DNA from: Ophioceras dolichostomum
Lineage: Eukaryota > Ascomycota > Sordariomycetes > Magnaporthales > Ophioceraceae
Direction: 5' to 3'
Length of the DNA: 64,000 nt
NCBI GenBank assembly: GCA_003049485.1
Contig: PYST01000028.1
Coordinates: 1-64,000, forward strand
Part shown: positions 21,727-33,182 of the stretch, piece after piece
Numbering within the stretch: the stretch's first letter is position 1
How the letters are laid out: the number at the start of each line of letters is the position of its first letter
Position numbers and translations under genes: made by a program
Notes under the pieces: model-generated
Told to the model about the DNA's origin: nothing
What the model saw: the letters and a program-made list of their open reading frames with translations, nothing else
Databases searched by the model: none

Positions 21727-23694
21727 GTTTTGTTGTTGCATGTTTCATGAACGATATGTAATATGTGCCGGATTATCACAATTCTTTCTTCTCGCTGTGC
21801 ATTCCTGTGCACACTCCTCCAATGATGCGATGCTGTTTCGCTATTAAACTGCGGAGTGCATGATTCTTCGTCTTGAAAAAGGTGAAGTGTTGTCTAGTAC
21901 AGAGGAACGTGGTGAATAAGGAAGCGCTTGAGCATCGAAGGATCACTTCAGCGCGGCTAAAGTCACGACGAAAACGGAAATTCTCGGGCCCCCTTTTGAG
22001 GCCACCGGCCAGCCTTACCATCCCTTGCCTGCCAGTCAAGCCAGTCGTCAGTACCGACGGCCAGGTCGAGTCGAATATCGATTATATTACATGCATGCAT
22101 GGGGCCGAGCCGAGCGAGGGAGGGAGATCGCACTATATTCCAGTCTTCCAGGAAGGCAGGAGGCCTTTTTCACCCGCACGGCCTTTTTGGAGCACAAGTG
22201 CAAATGGTGATAAGCAAGGACAGACGCGAGTGAATGGCACGGGACGGGACGGTCTTGTTTGACAGGTTTTGCACCAGATTTTGGTGAGGTGTCGCTGATT
22301 CCTTAAAAAAGCAAGCCAGCTGGCAGCTGGGAAGGGGAGCTTGGAAACGTGACCCCTTTATGCTGCCGATTGTGGCGTTCTGTTCTTGGCCCCTGAATCA
22401 TTTCCGCGACGCGAGAGCGCGTCTCTTTTGTCTTGCACTGCCACGGACGCCTTGACTCTCCATCTCCGCCTTCTTTCCTCTCTCTATGTCTCTGTCTCCC
22501 ACAAATTTCCAACATGCCATAACCTCCCTGCCAATGAAGAGTCGCATCCATGATTCCAGACTCTCTGGCCCTGCACAAATTTTCAGGGCTGAAAGCAGCG
22601 AAACCCGCCCTATCGAAGGGCAATCGGCTTCTCGGCACTTATGAAGTGTGCACGCCGTTTGAGACTCGTCAGATGCATGCACGAGTTGCTTGTCTGGTGC
22701 CATCCGTCCACTGACGTCCACCCTTCCCCCACTCTGGCAGGCTCTGGCGCCGGGTGGTCGACCCGGACCGGGCATCTTTGTTGTTTGGCCTTTTGACAAC
22801 CGCCGCGCTCCATGCCCAAAAGAGGCTCAAACATGCAAAATCGGGGACGAAAAAGATAACACAGGAGAAATCACGGGGAACACTTTCCACTTCCAAGCTG
22901 CTACGCAGGTTACCCGTCCCCTTGGACCAATTTCTCTGTGCCATATTGTCATCAAACCCGCGATGTCCTCTCCTTCGACGCTGTCATAACCAGGCAGCCA
23001 GGTCAGTCTGCTGGCCTGAGTTTCCACGACACTTTTTTTTTTGTTAGTGTTGTTGCTGTGTCGTTGTGATCCCCAGACTAATTCCGGATTGGACAGATTG
23101 GAAAGGATTCTTTTTCTTCCACGGTCCCCTCGCGCTTGGCCGTACCTGGAAAGGCGGCCAGGCTACCATTGGCCGTTGAGCGGCTTGCCAAGACTAGCGA
23201 TCTTTCAGCTGTCAGGGGTTCGACACCATCTCGCAGTAGCCCCTTCTTCATCCACAGGCACACACCACACAGCCCGTCACCCTCCACGATGTCGGAGGTG
23301 AGGAGGGAGGGAGCACAAGATGGGCTGGAGATGCAGAGAAAGGAAATTGCACAACGAAATTTTGGGATTTTCCTTTTCCCCCCTCTCCTTCCCGCCTACT
23401 ACTCTCTCTCTCGCTCTCTCTTCTCCCACCACCCACCACCACGCTCGCTTCTTTTTCGTCACTCACTCACACTCTGTCACCTCTCACACACAGTTGTACT
23501 GATGGGGAAACCCTCGGTGTGAATACGTTCTTTTCCTTGACAAAGTGATATTCCATTCCTTTTTTGCCTATATTTTTTTATATTGAAGATTTATTGCTTT
23601 TTCTTCGTCGTAGTATATTGTTCCGTCTGCAGTCAGTCAGTCGTATCTCCGTTCTTGATACCCTCTTAACCTACCCTACCTACCTACCGTTACT
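21727..23694. other. 2 kb spacer, no gene recognised
   Basis: Includes the 3' flank of the helicase gene, an ATGCATGCATG repeat near 22090, a pyrimidine-rich stretch at 23365-23470 and an AT-rich stretch (CCTATATTTTTTTATATTG, near 23567-23585) about 110 bases before the next ATG that could act as a core promoter. No supported coding frame. Confidence 0.5.
23669..23689. repeat. CCTA repeat in 5' leader
   Basis: ACCTACCCTACCTACCTACC lies five bases before the start codon of the cysteine-module gene. It is a member of the dispersed CCTA family. Confidence 0.5.
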
Positions 23695-26414
23695 ATGAGG
23701 AGGATATCACGCCTCCGGGTTGCTCTCCCGCTCACTCTGCTCGCCGTCATGGCGACGGAGGCACAGGGTGTTGTGTACGTGACAGACCTGCCATTATTCA
23801 CAGCACTGGTATGTTTTGGTTCTGGCTTCTTTGCACTTCTCCCCATGCGAGTTTTTTACTGTCGGCACCCAGCCATTACGATCTCCAACGAGATCACCTC
23901 AAATACATGAAGCTACCTGCCGAGGTAGCTCGCCATGAGATGCTCGAGCCCGGAAAAATGCTACTACCTACCTACCTACCTTACTTAGGCTACACTACAC
24001 TCGTGACACATGAATCATCACTAACGAAGAACCACCACCTACCTACCTACGCCGACAGGCACCATGCGCCTCCAATGCCGTCTCCTCCGCGGTGATGTAC
24101 ATGACGAGGTCGGCGTGTCCACAGGCCGTGACCGACCTCCAGAGCTGCGTGTGCACGAAGAATAACAACTTCCCGTCGGTGTCGTCGGAGATGTCGAGCG
24201 GCGTCTCGTACTACTGCGGCCAGACCGCCAGCCAAGACCAGGCTTCTGCGGCCACGGTCCTGAGCGCGTACTGCAACCAGGCCTCCATGCCCTCCTTCCC
24301 AACACCGTCGTTCGCCGTCTCCCAGTACATCACGGACATCCCTGAGTTCGCAAACTTGGCGGGATGTGCGCAGTCTGCGCTGTCTTCTGGCGTCCAGGGC
24401 ATGGTAAGGCTTCAGCTATTCCCCGCTCCTCACCCACCATCCCTTCTCATCTCAATGGCTCTTGGTTTTGACTAACGAGATATCTTTGGCGCTGCATCTT
24501 TTTTTGTAGACCTACACACAATGCCCTCCCGAGCCCACTGCCCTGGCGAGTTGCGCTTGCCTGAAGAATCAAAACTCTCTGCTCATCAGCCAGTCCATAA
24601 ACTCCAACGTTCGGTACTACTGCTCTACCCACTCCGCGGATGTGATCTCTGCCCAGGCCATGTTCGCAGCGTACTGCAACATGGCAGTTTCTGGCACCTC
24701 GGCGTTCCCTTCGCCCTCGCTACCTCCCGGAGACAGTAAGTCGTAGATCTTTGCCACACTATATCGCTCGTCGCCCATGCTGACCAACACTGAACAACCA
24801 GTGACCTACTACATCACCGCCCTACCACAGTACAGCTCACTAGCGCCATGTGCGCAAAGCGGTATCTCTTATGCGATGTCATACGTAAGCTCAGCCCGAA
24901 GTTGTCTACAGTGGCTACCTTGGCTGTCTACCTAGGTACCTCGGTAGTTGTCTATGTGTTACTGGTGCTAACCGGTCTCAATACGCGTGCAGCAAGAACG
25001 GTCCATGTGCCCATCAGGCGTCCAAGCCGTGGCCAGCTGCGCCTGTCTCAAGGAGTCGATGTCAGGCTCCATCTCGAGCTCGATCACCAGCGAGGTGAAG
25101 TGGTACTGCAGCTCCAGCGCCACCGAAGACATCGCCTCGGCGCTGAACGTGTTTGGCTTCTACTGCAGCGCCGCCCTGAACCTGGTCAAGGCCAGCGGCG
25201 TCGTCGAGTCGATCGCGCAGACGTTCGCCACGGGCGGAACCGGCTCCGTCAGCAGGGCGACGGGAGGCAACGGCGGACCGGCAAACACGGGCTCGGCGAA
25301 CGGGGGCCAGTCCGGCTCGAACGGAGGGGGAGGAGACGGCAGCAACGCCACTGATAAAAAGAACGGTCCCAACGTGGCAGTCATCGCCGGCGCGGCCGCG
25401 GGAGGCATCGCCGTGCTCGTGGCGATCGGCGTGGCCATCTTCTTCATCATGCGCAGCAAGAGGAGAAAGCAGACCGCAGCGACGACGGCCGCCAACGCGA
25501 TCATCATGCAGGACCAGAAGCCCCCGGGATACTTCGGCGGCGACAAGGCCGAGCTGGCGGGCAACCCCATCGTCGGCGGCGCGATCCCGCCCACGAGCCC
25601 GAGCCCCAGCACGCTGAAGGTCAACCACGCCTCGCCGCGCACCGACAACGTCTCGCCCGTCTCGGCGCACCACAGCCCGTTCGCGCCGCCGCCACCACTC
25701 CCAGGCCAGGCGCCGCCCTTGCCAGGAAAGGCCGAGCTGATGGGCGCCACTGCCGCTTCTGCTGTTGCAGTCAGCAGCATCGGCGGCAGCAGCCCGCCGC
25801 CGATGCCGTCCCCCTACGGCCAGACGCCATCGCCACCCCCTAATTCATACCCCGGCCAGTCACCGTACGGCGCACCACAGCAGCAGCACCAGTACTACAA
25901 CAACCAACAGCCACAAGCGCACGAGATGCAAGGCGGCCAAACGTACAGCACAATGATCCGCCCCGAACTGCAAGGCCAGTCCGCCCTGCCGCCGCCGCAC
26001 GCGCAGTCGCACGAGATGCAGGGCACCCAGACGTACAGCACCATGATCCGTCCCGAACTCCACGGCGGCAGCAGCAGTGGCGGCGCAGCTGGTGCAGGCT
26101 ACTCACCGCTCGCGTCGCCGTATGGTCCACCCGGCGGCCCATATCACCAGCACCACCCCTCTGCAGCATCAGGACAGTACCACGAGGTAGCCGGCAATGG
26201 CGGCGCGGCGCCGCCGCATGTCTACGAGGCGCACTCGAGGCCCGTGACGGCCGGGTCGCAGCACCATTTGCACCCGTCGGCGTTTGCGCCGCCACCGCAG
26301 CCCCCTCCACAGTCGCACTCGCAGTCGGGGATGTCGTGGCAGTCTGGGCCGGTGTCGGGGTATTCTGAGCTGGATGGGGGGTATTCGAGGGGTGGGCCTG
26401 GGACGGCTAGGTGA
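23695..26414 (+). CDS. Single-pass membrane protein with three six-cysteine modules
   Basis: Five exons, 23695-23808, 24059-24403, 24510-24735, 24802-24884 and 24993-26414, give about 729 residues. A signal peptide (residues 1-24, ending TEAQG) leads into three tandem modules of about 95-105 residues. Each module reads Y.T.LP.F..LA.C, then C(P/Q)....L.SC.C.K, V.YYC and YC, with six cysteines. A Gly/Ser/Asn-rich stalk follows. Residues about 383-409 are one membrane helix flanked by RSKRRKQ. The 300-residue cytoplasmic tail is rich in Pro, Gln and His and repeats HEMQGxQTYSTMIRPEL twice (25920 and 26010). I know similar architectures as unnamed fungal surface proteins; the modules recall CFEM domains but have six rather than eight cysteines. 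A surface sensor or adhesin role is inference. Confidence 0.78.
23911..24050. repeat. CCTA elements inside intron 1
   Basis: Intron 1 of the cysteine-module gene (23809-24058) holds a perfect palindrome at 23911-23930 (AGCTACCTGC/CGAGGTAGCT, one mismatch), a CCTACC run at 23964-23990 and another at 24037-24050, eight bases from the acceptor. Confidence 0.55.
24928..24947. repeat. CTACCTAGGTACC element inside intron 4
   Basis: Palindromic CTACCTAGGTACCTCGGTAG within intron 4 (24885-24992) of the cysteine-module gene. This is the second intron of this gene to carry the element. Confidence 0.55.
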
Positions 26415-27553
26415 CAACGGTAGAGGATGTCTGTCACCTTGCTGTAAAGTTTGCAAAACTGGCGTCTGGTTTTCTTTTCGGTTTCTCAATCGGTTCAGGG
26501 TGGCTCAGGGGGCTCAGCGACATGTTCGGTTTTTCGTTGCCGGGGGAGCGATTTTGACAAGAGATATAGAACCCACTTGAGAAAGGGGTAGTAGTATAGC
26601 ATGGAAAGAGAGACAGAGCCTTCTTGGGTGACGGAAGAAGGGTCGTGAATGCCTTCGGGTTGCACGAGCGGCAGCATAGCGTGGGGAGATGTTTGATTAT
26701 GAGATTTTACCAGCACAGGCGAAGCGAGATGCGAGTCCAAATTTGGCATATTGGTAATTCTTCAGTTAATATTTCATCCAGAAAGAATTCATTCCACGAA
26801 TAGCCCCATGCTCGCGTTTCCACCCAGCATATCCGTACACGACAGACATGCCGTCCTCTCTGGAAGACCTGGTTGCTTCGACTTCAGATCAAGGGACGAC
26901 TTATAAGCGGCAGGCCCACTTTCCGGATCCGGAAATGCCCTGTCGAGGTCACCGGCCGACTGCCAAAGGATGGATCGAGGGAATAGGCTACCGGGTCTTT
27001 TCTACCACTACCAAATCCACCAGAGGCATTGAACCAAGTATATTCCTGGCATGCTGTGCTTTCCAGCCATGGACGGGATTTTTACCGCTGGCTCAAGCTC
27101 ACACCGAGCGCCAAGACGGCTCCAGCATCCCCGCTGTTACTTTCCCCGCCCGCGTCGCTTAGGAGTGAACCCCGGTGTCTTGTCGGACTCTGTCCGACCG
27201 ACCCATTCCATCGGGGCAGATATAACTTCATGTCGGCTCGTTCCTTTTGGGGGGAAAGTTGGAGCAGATCCCGCTTTCTGGGATCTTGGTACAAACATGC
27301 GGGGAAAACAAACGCGTTCTCGGGGTAAAGTTGGCCGGGAACATCTGATGAGATAAGGCTAAAAAGCTCCTCGCGAGAATGGGACGCTAGGCGTGGCGGT
27401 GGTGGTATAAAATCGCGGAGTCCGTCTTCTGATTTATTTTAAGGAGAAGCCATTGGAGAGAGAGGACGATATGATGACAGGACTGATGTGTGGGGGAAGC
27501 GAGAAGATTTCTCCAACCCAGCGCTGCTATCGACGACGGGTTAAGCCTAAGTT
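26415..27553. other. Spacer with promoter of the galactanase gene
   Basis: No supported gene. The open frame at 26848-27162 has no recognisable protein features. The last 150 bases hold a TATA box and the leader of the GH43 gene. Confidence 0.5.
27406..27412 (+). promoter_or_regulatory. Candidate TATA box
   Basis: TATAAAA 142 bases before the GH43/CBM35 start codon, in otherwise GC-rich DNA. Inducible fungal CAZyme genes commonly have TATA promoters. Confidence 0.45.
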
Positions 27554-29213
27554 ATGGCGACCTTCCGATGTATCTCCCGCTACCTCCTCCTAGCCGCCAC
27601 AGCTGCCGTGGTCGCTGAGTGTAGATATATCGTGTCCGGCGCGAGATGGCGCGACACGGACGGTAACCTGGTTAACGCCCACGCGGGAGGCATCACGATC
27701 GAAGAGGGCACCGGCAAGTTCTGGTGGTTCGGAGAGTACAAAACCCGGGGCCAGGAGGAGGGCGGAGGGGTGTCGGTCTACAGCTCCGACGACCTCGCTA
27801 CCTGGAAGTTCCATGGCATGGCCCTCTCTCCCGTGGAGGGCCACAAGTACATCTCCACCAACCACATCATCCAGAGGCCGAAGGTTGTGTATTCGAAGTC
27901 GACGGGGCAGTATCACATGTGGTGGCATGCTGATAATTCGACCTATGGATGGTGAGTTCTACAGGAAGAGAAAGAAAAACATTCAAAGAAGGAGAGTATG
28001 TATCCTGACGAAGTGGTGGGTGAACGGTTCTTACTAGGCTACTTCAGGGGTTCGCCACATCCCCCAACATCTCCGGCCCCTACACCTTCGTGGACGCCAT
28101 GTCCCCCCTCGGCAACTGGTCGCAAGACTTCGGCCTCTTCACGGACTACAAAGACGGCCGGTCGTACTCCCTCTACTCCAACGGCGACCGTGTCGAAGGG
28201 CGCGACAACTACATCACGCGCTTCAACAAGGACATCACGGGCCTCGAAGAGGTCGTCTACCGCTTCAACAAGTACGACCTCGAGGCCCCCAACATCCTCC
28301 AGACCGACAAGAGCTACTACATCCTGATGAGCCACAAGACCGGGTACAGGCCCAACGACGTCGTAGCCATGCGGGCCGACTCCCTCTCCGGCCCCTGGTC
28401 GCAGCCCTTCAACATCGCCCCGCCCGACACCCGCACGTTCAGCTCGCAGTCCGGGTTCAACCTGCGCATCAGGGGCACGAAGAAGACGACGTACCTGTAC
28501 GTCGGCGACCAGTGGGATCTGAATTCTCTGTGGGAGAGCAGGTATATCTGGCTTCCCCTGGAGGTCGACGACGACAGAAAGTCGATCGAGGCCGTGTGGC
28601 ACGACGTGTACGATCTGGACGTGAAGACCGGGGAATTGGAGCCCGTCGAGGGCAAGACGTATTACGGGAAGAGCAGCGACGCGGTGGCGTCTGGGAACGC
28701 GTTCAAGCAGGAGGCGAACTTCGCGAGCGGAGGGGTGATAGTCACGGGGATATACGGGAACGACAGCAAGCTGACGTTCCATAATGTCGAGGGTACGGGG
28801 AAGCCGCAGTGGGTGTCGTTCTGGTATCAGAACACAGACGACATGGTAAGGACACAGTCAAAACTAGAGTTGATCCCCTTTTGAAGTAGCCAGCACCACT
28901 GACCGATCGCCTTGGTCGACAACATTTAAACAAAATCCAGGGCTTCGGCAACCAACCAGGCGGCACTCCCGACCGCATCGGAGGGTCGTGGCAGCTGCGG
29001 CGCATCAGCAGCGTCGTCGTCAACGGCGACGAGACGAAGGTCGAGACGCTGTACCAGCGCGACTCCAACAAGGGCGTCCTCCTGTCGGCGCCGCTGCTGC
29101 TGACGCTCGAGAGGGGCAGTCGCAACACCATCGCCATAGGCGGCTTGTCCAATGGCTTCGACTACAGGGGCGCGGACATCGATCGGATCGTCGTGTATCC
29201 ACCTGAGAGCTGA
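27554..29213 (+). CDS. GH43 exo-beta-1,3-galactanase with CBM35-like domain
   Basis: Three exons, 27554-27951, 28038-28845 and 28941-29213, give about 492 residues. The acceptor at 28037 (ACTAG) is chosen over CTTCAG at 28047 because only it keeps the frame, giving YGWLLQGFATSPN at the conserved Y-x6-G-x-A-T-S position. Residues 1-22 are a signal peptide. The catalytic start (YIVSGARWRDTDGNLVNAHAG, FWWFGEYK) and WSQDFGLFTDYKDG, DLEAPNI and SQSGFNL match the GH43 subfamily 24 galactan 1,3-beta-galactosidases. The last 140 residues (KLTFHNVEG, QWVSFWYQN, DIDRIVVYPPES) look like CBM35. Such enzymes remove galactose from the beta-1,3-galactan backbone of arabinogalactan proteins, bypassing side chains. 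Secreted. An intron splits the binding domain. Confidence 0.86.
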
Positions 29214-29250
29214 GGTAGCTACCTACCTCTAGGTACCTAGCGACCTAGGG
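29214..29250. repeat. CCTA/GGTACC element just after the stop codon
   Basis: GGTAGCTACCTACCTCTAGGTACC starts directly after the GH43 TGA and would be transcribed in the 3' UTR, where it can fold into a short hairpin. Confidence 0.55.
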
Positions 29251-30055
29251 AAGTGGACTCAGGCGGTCGGGGATTTTTTTCGGGTTCTTGGCTTGCAGAA
29301 GATCGGTGAGGAGATTTTTCTGCAGTTTAGTATAGTAGGTTGTCGCTCGGCCTCGCCGCCGTGTTCTATCTTGTCTTAGTTGACTTCACCAGCCCAGGTG
29401 GAACAGGTACTTACCTACAAGTAGAAAAAAAAGGACATACTTGGCCTTATCACAGGCACCAATGCAGCTAAGAGAAGTACTAGGACTGCAGGATTTTTCA
29501 GTTTCTTCGGTGCATGGCTAGTTGCTGTATGCTAGGCTAAAAAGGAGCGAGGCAAGCGCCCGGGAGAATAATAGACTTCTGCATATCCCAACGCCAAGGC
29601 CCCTTGCCTTGACCGACTCGGGCACACTCGTGCGTCGCCGCCGTCCCAACGTTCGCGCCCGTTGGCGCCTCTCCCGGGCCGCCGCCACCATTAGGGCGGT
29701 TTCGGCTGCTTGACACATGGGACCTGCATTACTTCCTAATAATTCTTCCGGGACCCGATCTTGCCCACTGTGCCCCAGGGCTGTGGTACTACTTAGATAT
29801 TGATACTCATCGTGTTGTTGTTGTTCACCATTGCGCCACTCCATCTCTCAGAGGCGATATCATCATAGCCTCGTGGTCTTGTAGTTCGACAGCATATATG
29901 CTACCTAGCAAGCACAACATTGCAAGAAACCTAGCTAGCGAGCGATCATCGATTACATCGCATTTCCTCTTCTTTCTCCCTTGGAGCTAGCCAGCCAGCC
30001 CGCCAGCCAGATAGCCAGCCAGTCAGTCAGACGCAAAACACAAAGCAGGATAGCA
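29251..30055. other. Spacer, no gene recognised
   Basis: Contains the 3' flank of the GH43 gene and the CAG/CCAGCCAG-rich leader of the methyltransferase gene. Two opposing short frames around 29520-29840 overlap and show no protein features. Confidence 0.5.
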
Positions 30056-31329
30056 ATGGCATCCTCCTCCTTCACAAGATCCGGCTCCTCCACGCCGCCG
30101 ACCTCGGTGTCCGAACCGCCGACGCCGCCGGCCAAGATGAAAGTGACCCTCTCGGGCACGCAGGGCACTCTTCTCGCGACGCTGTACGCGCGGTACTGGG
30201 ACGCCATGCGAGGGCCCCTTGCCCTATTCGCCGACCGCTGGGCGCCCTACACGGTCGACCAGATAGACTGGGACTGGTCGCGGTTCTCGCTCAGCAGGAT
30301 GTTCTGCTACCTCATCTCGCTGCGGGGGCGCCGTATCGATTCGTACACGCAGCAGTTCTTGGCGAGGCATCGGGAGACGGGTGCGACTGTTATTCGTGAG
30401 TGGTCTTTTGTCCCTGACCCTGTCCAGTTCTCTGGTGGACTGGCCTAGCTAGGCCTTCTTCTTGTCCCGACTACTCAGATCCCACCCAGGAGGATTTCCG
30501 GATGGATGGCTGAAGATGGTGGCTTGTGCTGACCACCTAGGAACATCTTCGAACCTGCCAGATATGGCATGCGGCCTCGACGCCCGCGTCCACCGCATGG
30601 CAGACATGCACGGCGGCATCCTACCCCCGAAGACGCAGTGGATCGACGTCGATCTGCCGGACGTGGTGCCGCTGCGGCGCGCGCTCCTGCCCCCCACTCA
30701 GACGGGCAGCGAGGGCGAGAGCGAGTACAAGCTCATGGCGGCGTCCGTGCTGGACCCGGAGTGGCTGGCGTCGATGCCCGCCGACCGCCCGACCCTGCTG
30801 ATCGCCGAGGGCCTGGCGTTCTACCTCGACCCCGCCGCGGGGAAGAGGATGATCCGAGACCTGACGGAGCACTTCCGCCATGCGCCTGGTGGTGGGGAGA
30901 TCGTGATGGATACTGTTGGGACGATTGTTGTGCGTTTGCAGTGTGAGTTACCTCCCGCTCCTTTATCCGTCCCGTATCTAACCATCCACCCTTCCTTCGC
31001 CGATTCCGCCTTGAGAGGGGTTGGATTTTAGAAAGAAGTTAATTAACGCGATCGTATCTCTCGATCTAGTTATGATCTCCCTCCTGCGAGCGGTAAAAGC
31101 CCGCTTCCGCTGGGGCATAGACAGCGGGCGCGAAGTGGAGAGGTGTCACCCGTCTCTACGGCTTCTCGAGGACACCGTGTACGCGTGCCTCCCCGGCATC
31201 GAGAGGATGGACTGGTGGAACCGCTTGCTGCTCTGGTTAACCCGGGGAGCCGTCCCGAACATGGGTCGCATCCTGAGGCTTCGCTTCGGCGTCGAGGGTG
31301 AGGACGCAGTTGGAGGTGTCGGGTGGTGA
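30056..31329 (+). CDS. LCM-type SAM-dependent O-methyltransferase
   Basis: Three exons, 30056-30395, 30562-30942 and 31070-31329, give about 326 residues. The acceptor at 30561 (CCTGCCAG) restores the family's SAM motif as VIHMACGLDARVHRM; the alternative at 30540 is also in frame and adds seven residues. Further family signs are the N-terminal SGTQGTLLATLYARYWDA, WIDVDLPDVV, PTLLIAEGLAFYL and the final FRWGIDSGREVE, LRLLEDTVYACLPGIERM and MGRILRLRF. This is the leucine carboxyl methyltransferase-like superfamily (Pfam LCM), whose fungal stand-alone members methylate small molecules rather than PP2A. The 5' residues are Ser/Thr/Pro-rich with no signal peptide, so it is probably cytosolic. The substrate is unknown. 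A P450 gene lies 1.85 kb downstream on the same strand. Confidence 0.8.
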
Positions 31330-31836
31330 AGTGAACGAGGAACGGAATCCCAGACCCGGGCAGTCTTGGGGTTAGAGTGGGTTGCGGAATGAAGAACCGG
31401 ACCCCACGTTCTAATACCAGCAGGGCGGGGCCTCGAGAAAGCTAAGCCTGTTTAAGCCCTGAGCCTTGGTGAGATGCTTGAGGGCCCCCAAAGTGGAAGG
31501 CTTTGGCCCATAATGAAAGAGACAAGAAAGAATGTGGGATGGAACCTTGATGATGTAAATGGTATACACGTGCAGGAATACAAAGCATACAAGATACGCG
31601 TAGGCATACAGAATACAGCAGCACTTCGTTACCATCACGTACGATATCAGGACCCGAGATAGTCGATCGATCGATGGAATGTTTGTTGGTTTCATCTGTC
31701 GACAACTCGAACGTGCTCAGGGGTTGCTCACCTGCAGGTGTAACCAAACCACAACTGCACTCAATGTGGAGAGTGTTAAAAGGCTAGCGAATGGGATCAC
31801 TGTGTTATGCAATTATTAGCCGTTAGGAATGAATGC
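31330..31836. other. Spacer, no gene recognised
   Basis: Convergent spacer between the methyltransferase and the leftward small gene. Only short overlapping frames; an AT-richer section around 31540-31680. Confidence 0.5.
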
Positions 31837-32191
31837 TCAAGTTCGACAACTCTTTAACCCCGAGTCCCCGAATCCGCGAATGGCCTTGGGCGACTGCTTC
31901 TTCTGGTCTGGCTTCTTGTTGCCAGACTTGGGAGACTTAGGGACGACGATATGGCCCCCTTCGTCCTCGGCCATGTTGGCCTCGTCGTCGTCGTCGTCAG
32001 GGCCGATGACGAAAGCACGGAACGACTTGTGCTTGTACTTGTGCTCGTGCTCGTGCTTGTCGCCGCCCTTCTTCTTCTCCTCCTGCTCTCGGTAGTGCCG
32101 CTCGAAGTCGAAGTGCTCTGACCGGTACAGACTTGCGGCGTTCTCCCCTGGGCGGGGGAGCCTTCTTGACGATCTTCCGCTCTTGGGGCAT
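31837..32191 (-). CDS. Small charged protein with an apparent +1 frameshift
   Basis: Two minus-strand frames together look like one small gene. A frame starting at the only well-placed ATG (32191) reads MPQERKIVKKAPPP. After the C5 run near 32160 the adjacent frame continues with GENAASLYRSEHFDFERHYR, a Glu/Lys stretch, a His/Lys-rich segment (KHEHEHKYKHK), SFRAFVIGP, a run of five Asp, and a Lys/Pro-rich tail to the stop at 31837. The downstream frame has no ATG of its own near its start, only a GTG. One base fewer in the C5 or G4 run would join them into about 117 residues. It may be an assembly error, a young pseudogene or a wrong reading; no intron fits because no donor is available. Product not recognised. 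Confidence 0.42.
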
Positions 32192-32374
32192 TGTTCTGTG
32201 ACGCTCTGTATGGATTTGGCAAAAACAAAAGCGTTGTGGGTGCTCAGAACAACTAGATGAGATCGAGCAAGCACACAAGGACGAGGATGAGACGACGAAG
32301 TCTGGAAGAAGTTGGCAGAATGGAGCTAGGGAAGGACTGGGGAATGCTGGAAATTGGCGAAGCCATTCAGTCAC

Positions 32375-33182
32375 CTCATTCAGAGAATGATTGATGATGA
32401 TAGTTATTCGTGGATTCTACATTCAGCTTAGCTCTCAACGTGTTCAATGAAATCGCGCCGGAATCTCGACTTCCCGGCGACGGACCGGGATAACTTGATC
32501 AGTATCGCTTTGGGCTGACCACCTCTTCCTCCTGTTGGTGCTATTTCAGAATGGCGGCAGCGGCAGGCTCCTGGACTGGACCCCTCAGCCCCACCAAAGC
32601 TTGCACGAAGCCGTAGGATTTTTGCTGAGATGCAAGCCCCTTGTTTGAAAGCTCCCTGGCCAATGGAGACCCGTGCGTCATCATCGCAATCGCAGCGTGA
32701 GCTTTTTTGCGACTCTCCGGCCGCTTCCGAACCGCTTTAGGATTTCTTTTTTTTATTCCTCTATTGCTTAGTTAGGTTCCTACCTACCTTTGTCTTCTTC
32801 TCCTTCTTTACCTCGTTGTCGTTCTCGAGGGAGTTTGGATGAATTCGTTAGGTCTGCAAGAGAGAAAGGACGAATTGCGACGACTGACGACATCACGACT
32901 GTGGACTGCGACGACAAGGGTTACATCAGTCAGCGACACAACGATCCAAAGATAGCCCCTCTTTTGCGATCTCTCCAAAACCCCGAGTCTCCGGGCTGAC
33001 GGGCCTTCGAGGGGCATCCTCGAACATTTTCAACTATCCTGGTATCGACAGTATTCCGGTACGAGGGAGTATTAGTGAACGCCCGAGACTTTCCCTACGT
33101 ATACCTATTCAACGCTTGCGACTGTCGAATATCTAGGTACCTACCTACGCATATACCGAAGGCACCTTAGGCACCTTTCGTG
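32375..33182. other. Spacer with P450 promoter
   Basis: No supported gene. Two CCTA-type elements lie at 32771-32790 (GGTTCCTACCTACC) and 33132-33149 (CTAGGTACCTACCTAC), the latter within 55 bases of the P450 ATG. Confidence 0.5.
33132..33149. repeat. CTAGGTACCTACC element in P450 leader
   Basis: Palindromic GGTACC core flanked by CTA/TACC words, about 35-50 bases before the P450 start codon. Member of the dispersed family. Confidence 0.5.

Noticed and set aside
23212..23240. GGTTCGACACC resembling a tRNA B box
   Set aside because: The flanking bases do not form a T-stem and no A box, anticodon arm or acceptor stem is present.
28038..28053. Alternative acceptor CTTCAG at 28047 for GH43 intron 1
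   Set aside because: It breaks the reading frame; the acceptor at 28037 keeps the frame and the conserved spacing to GFATS.
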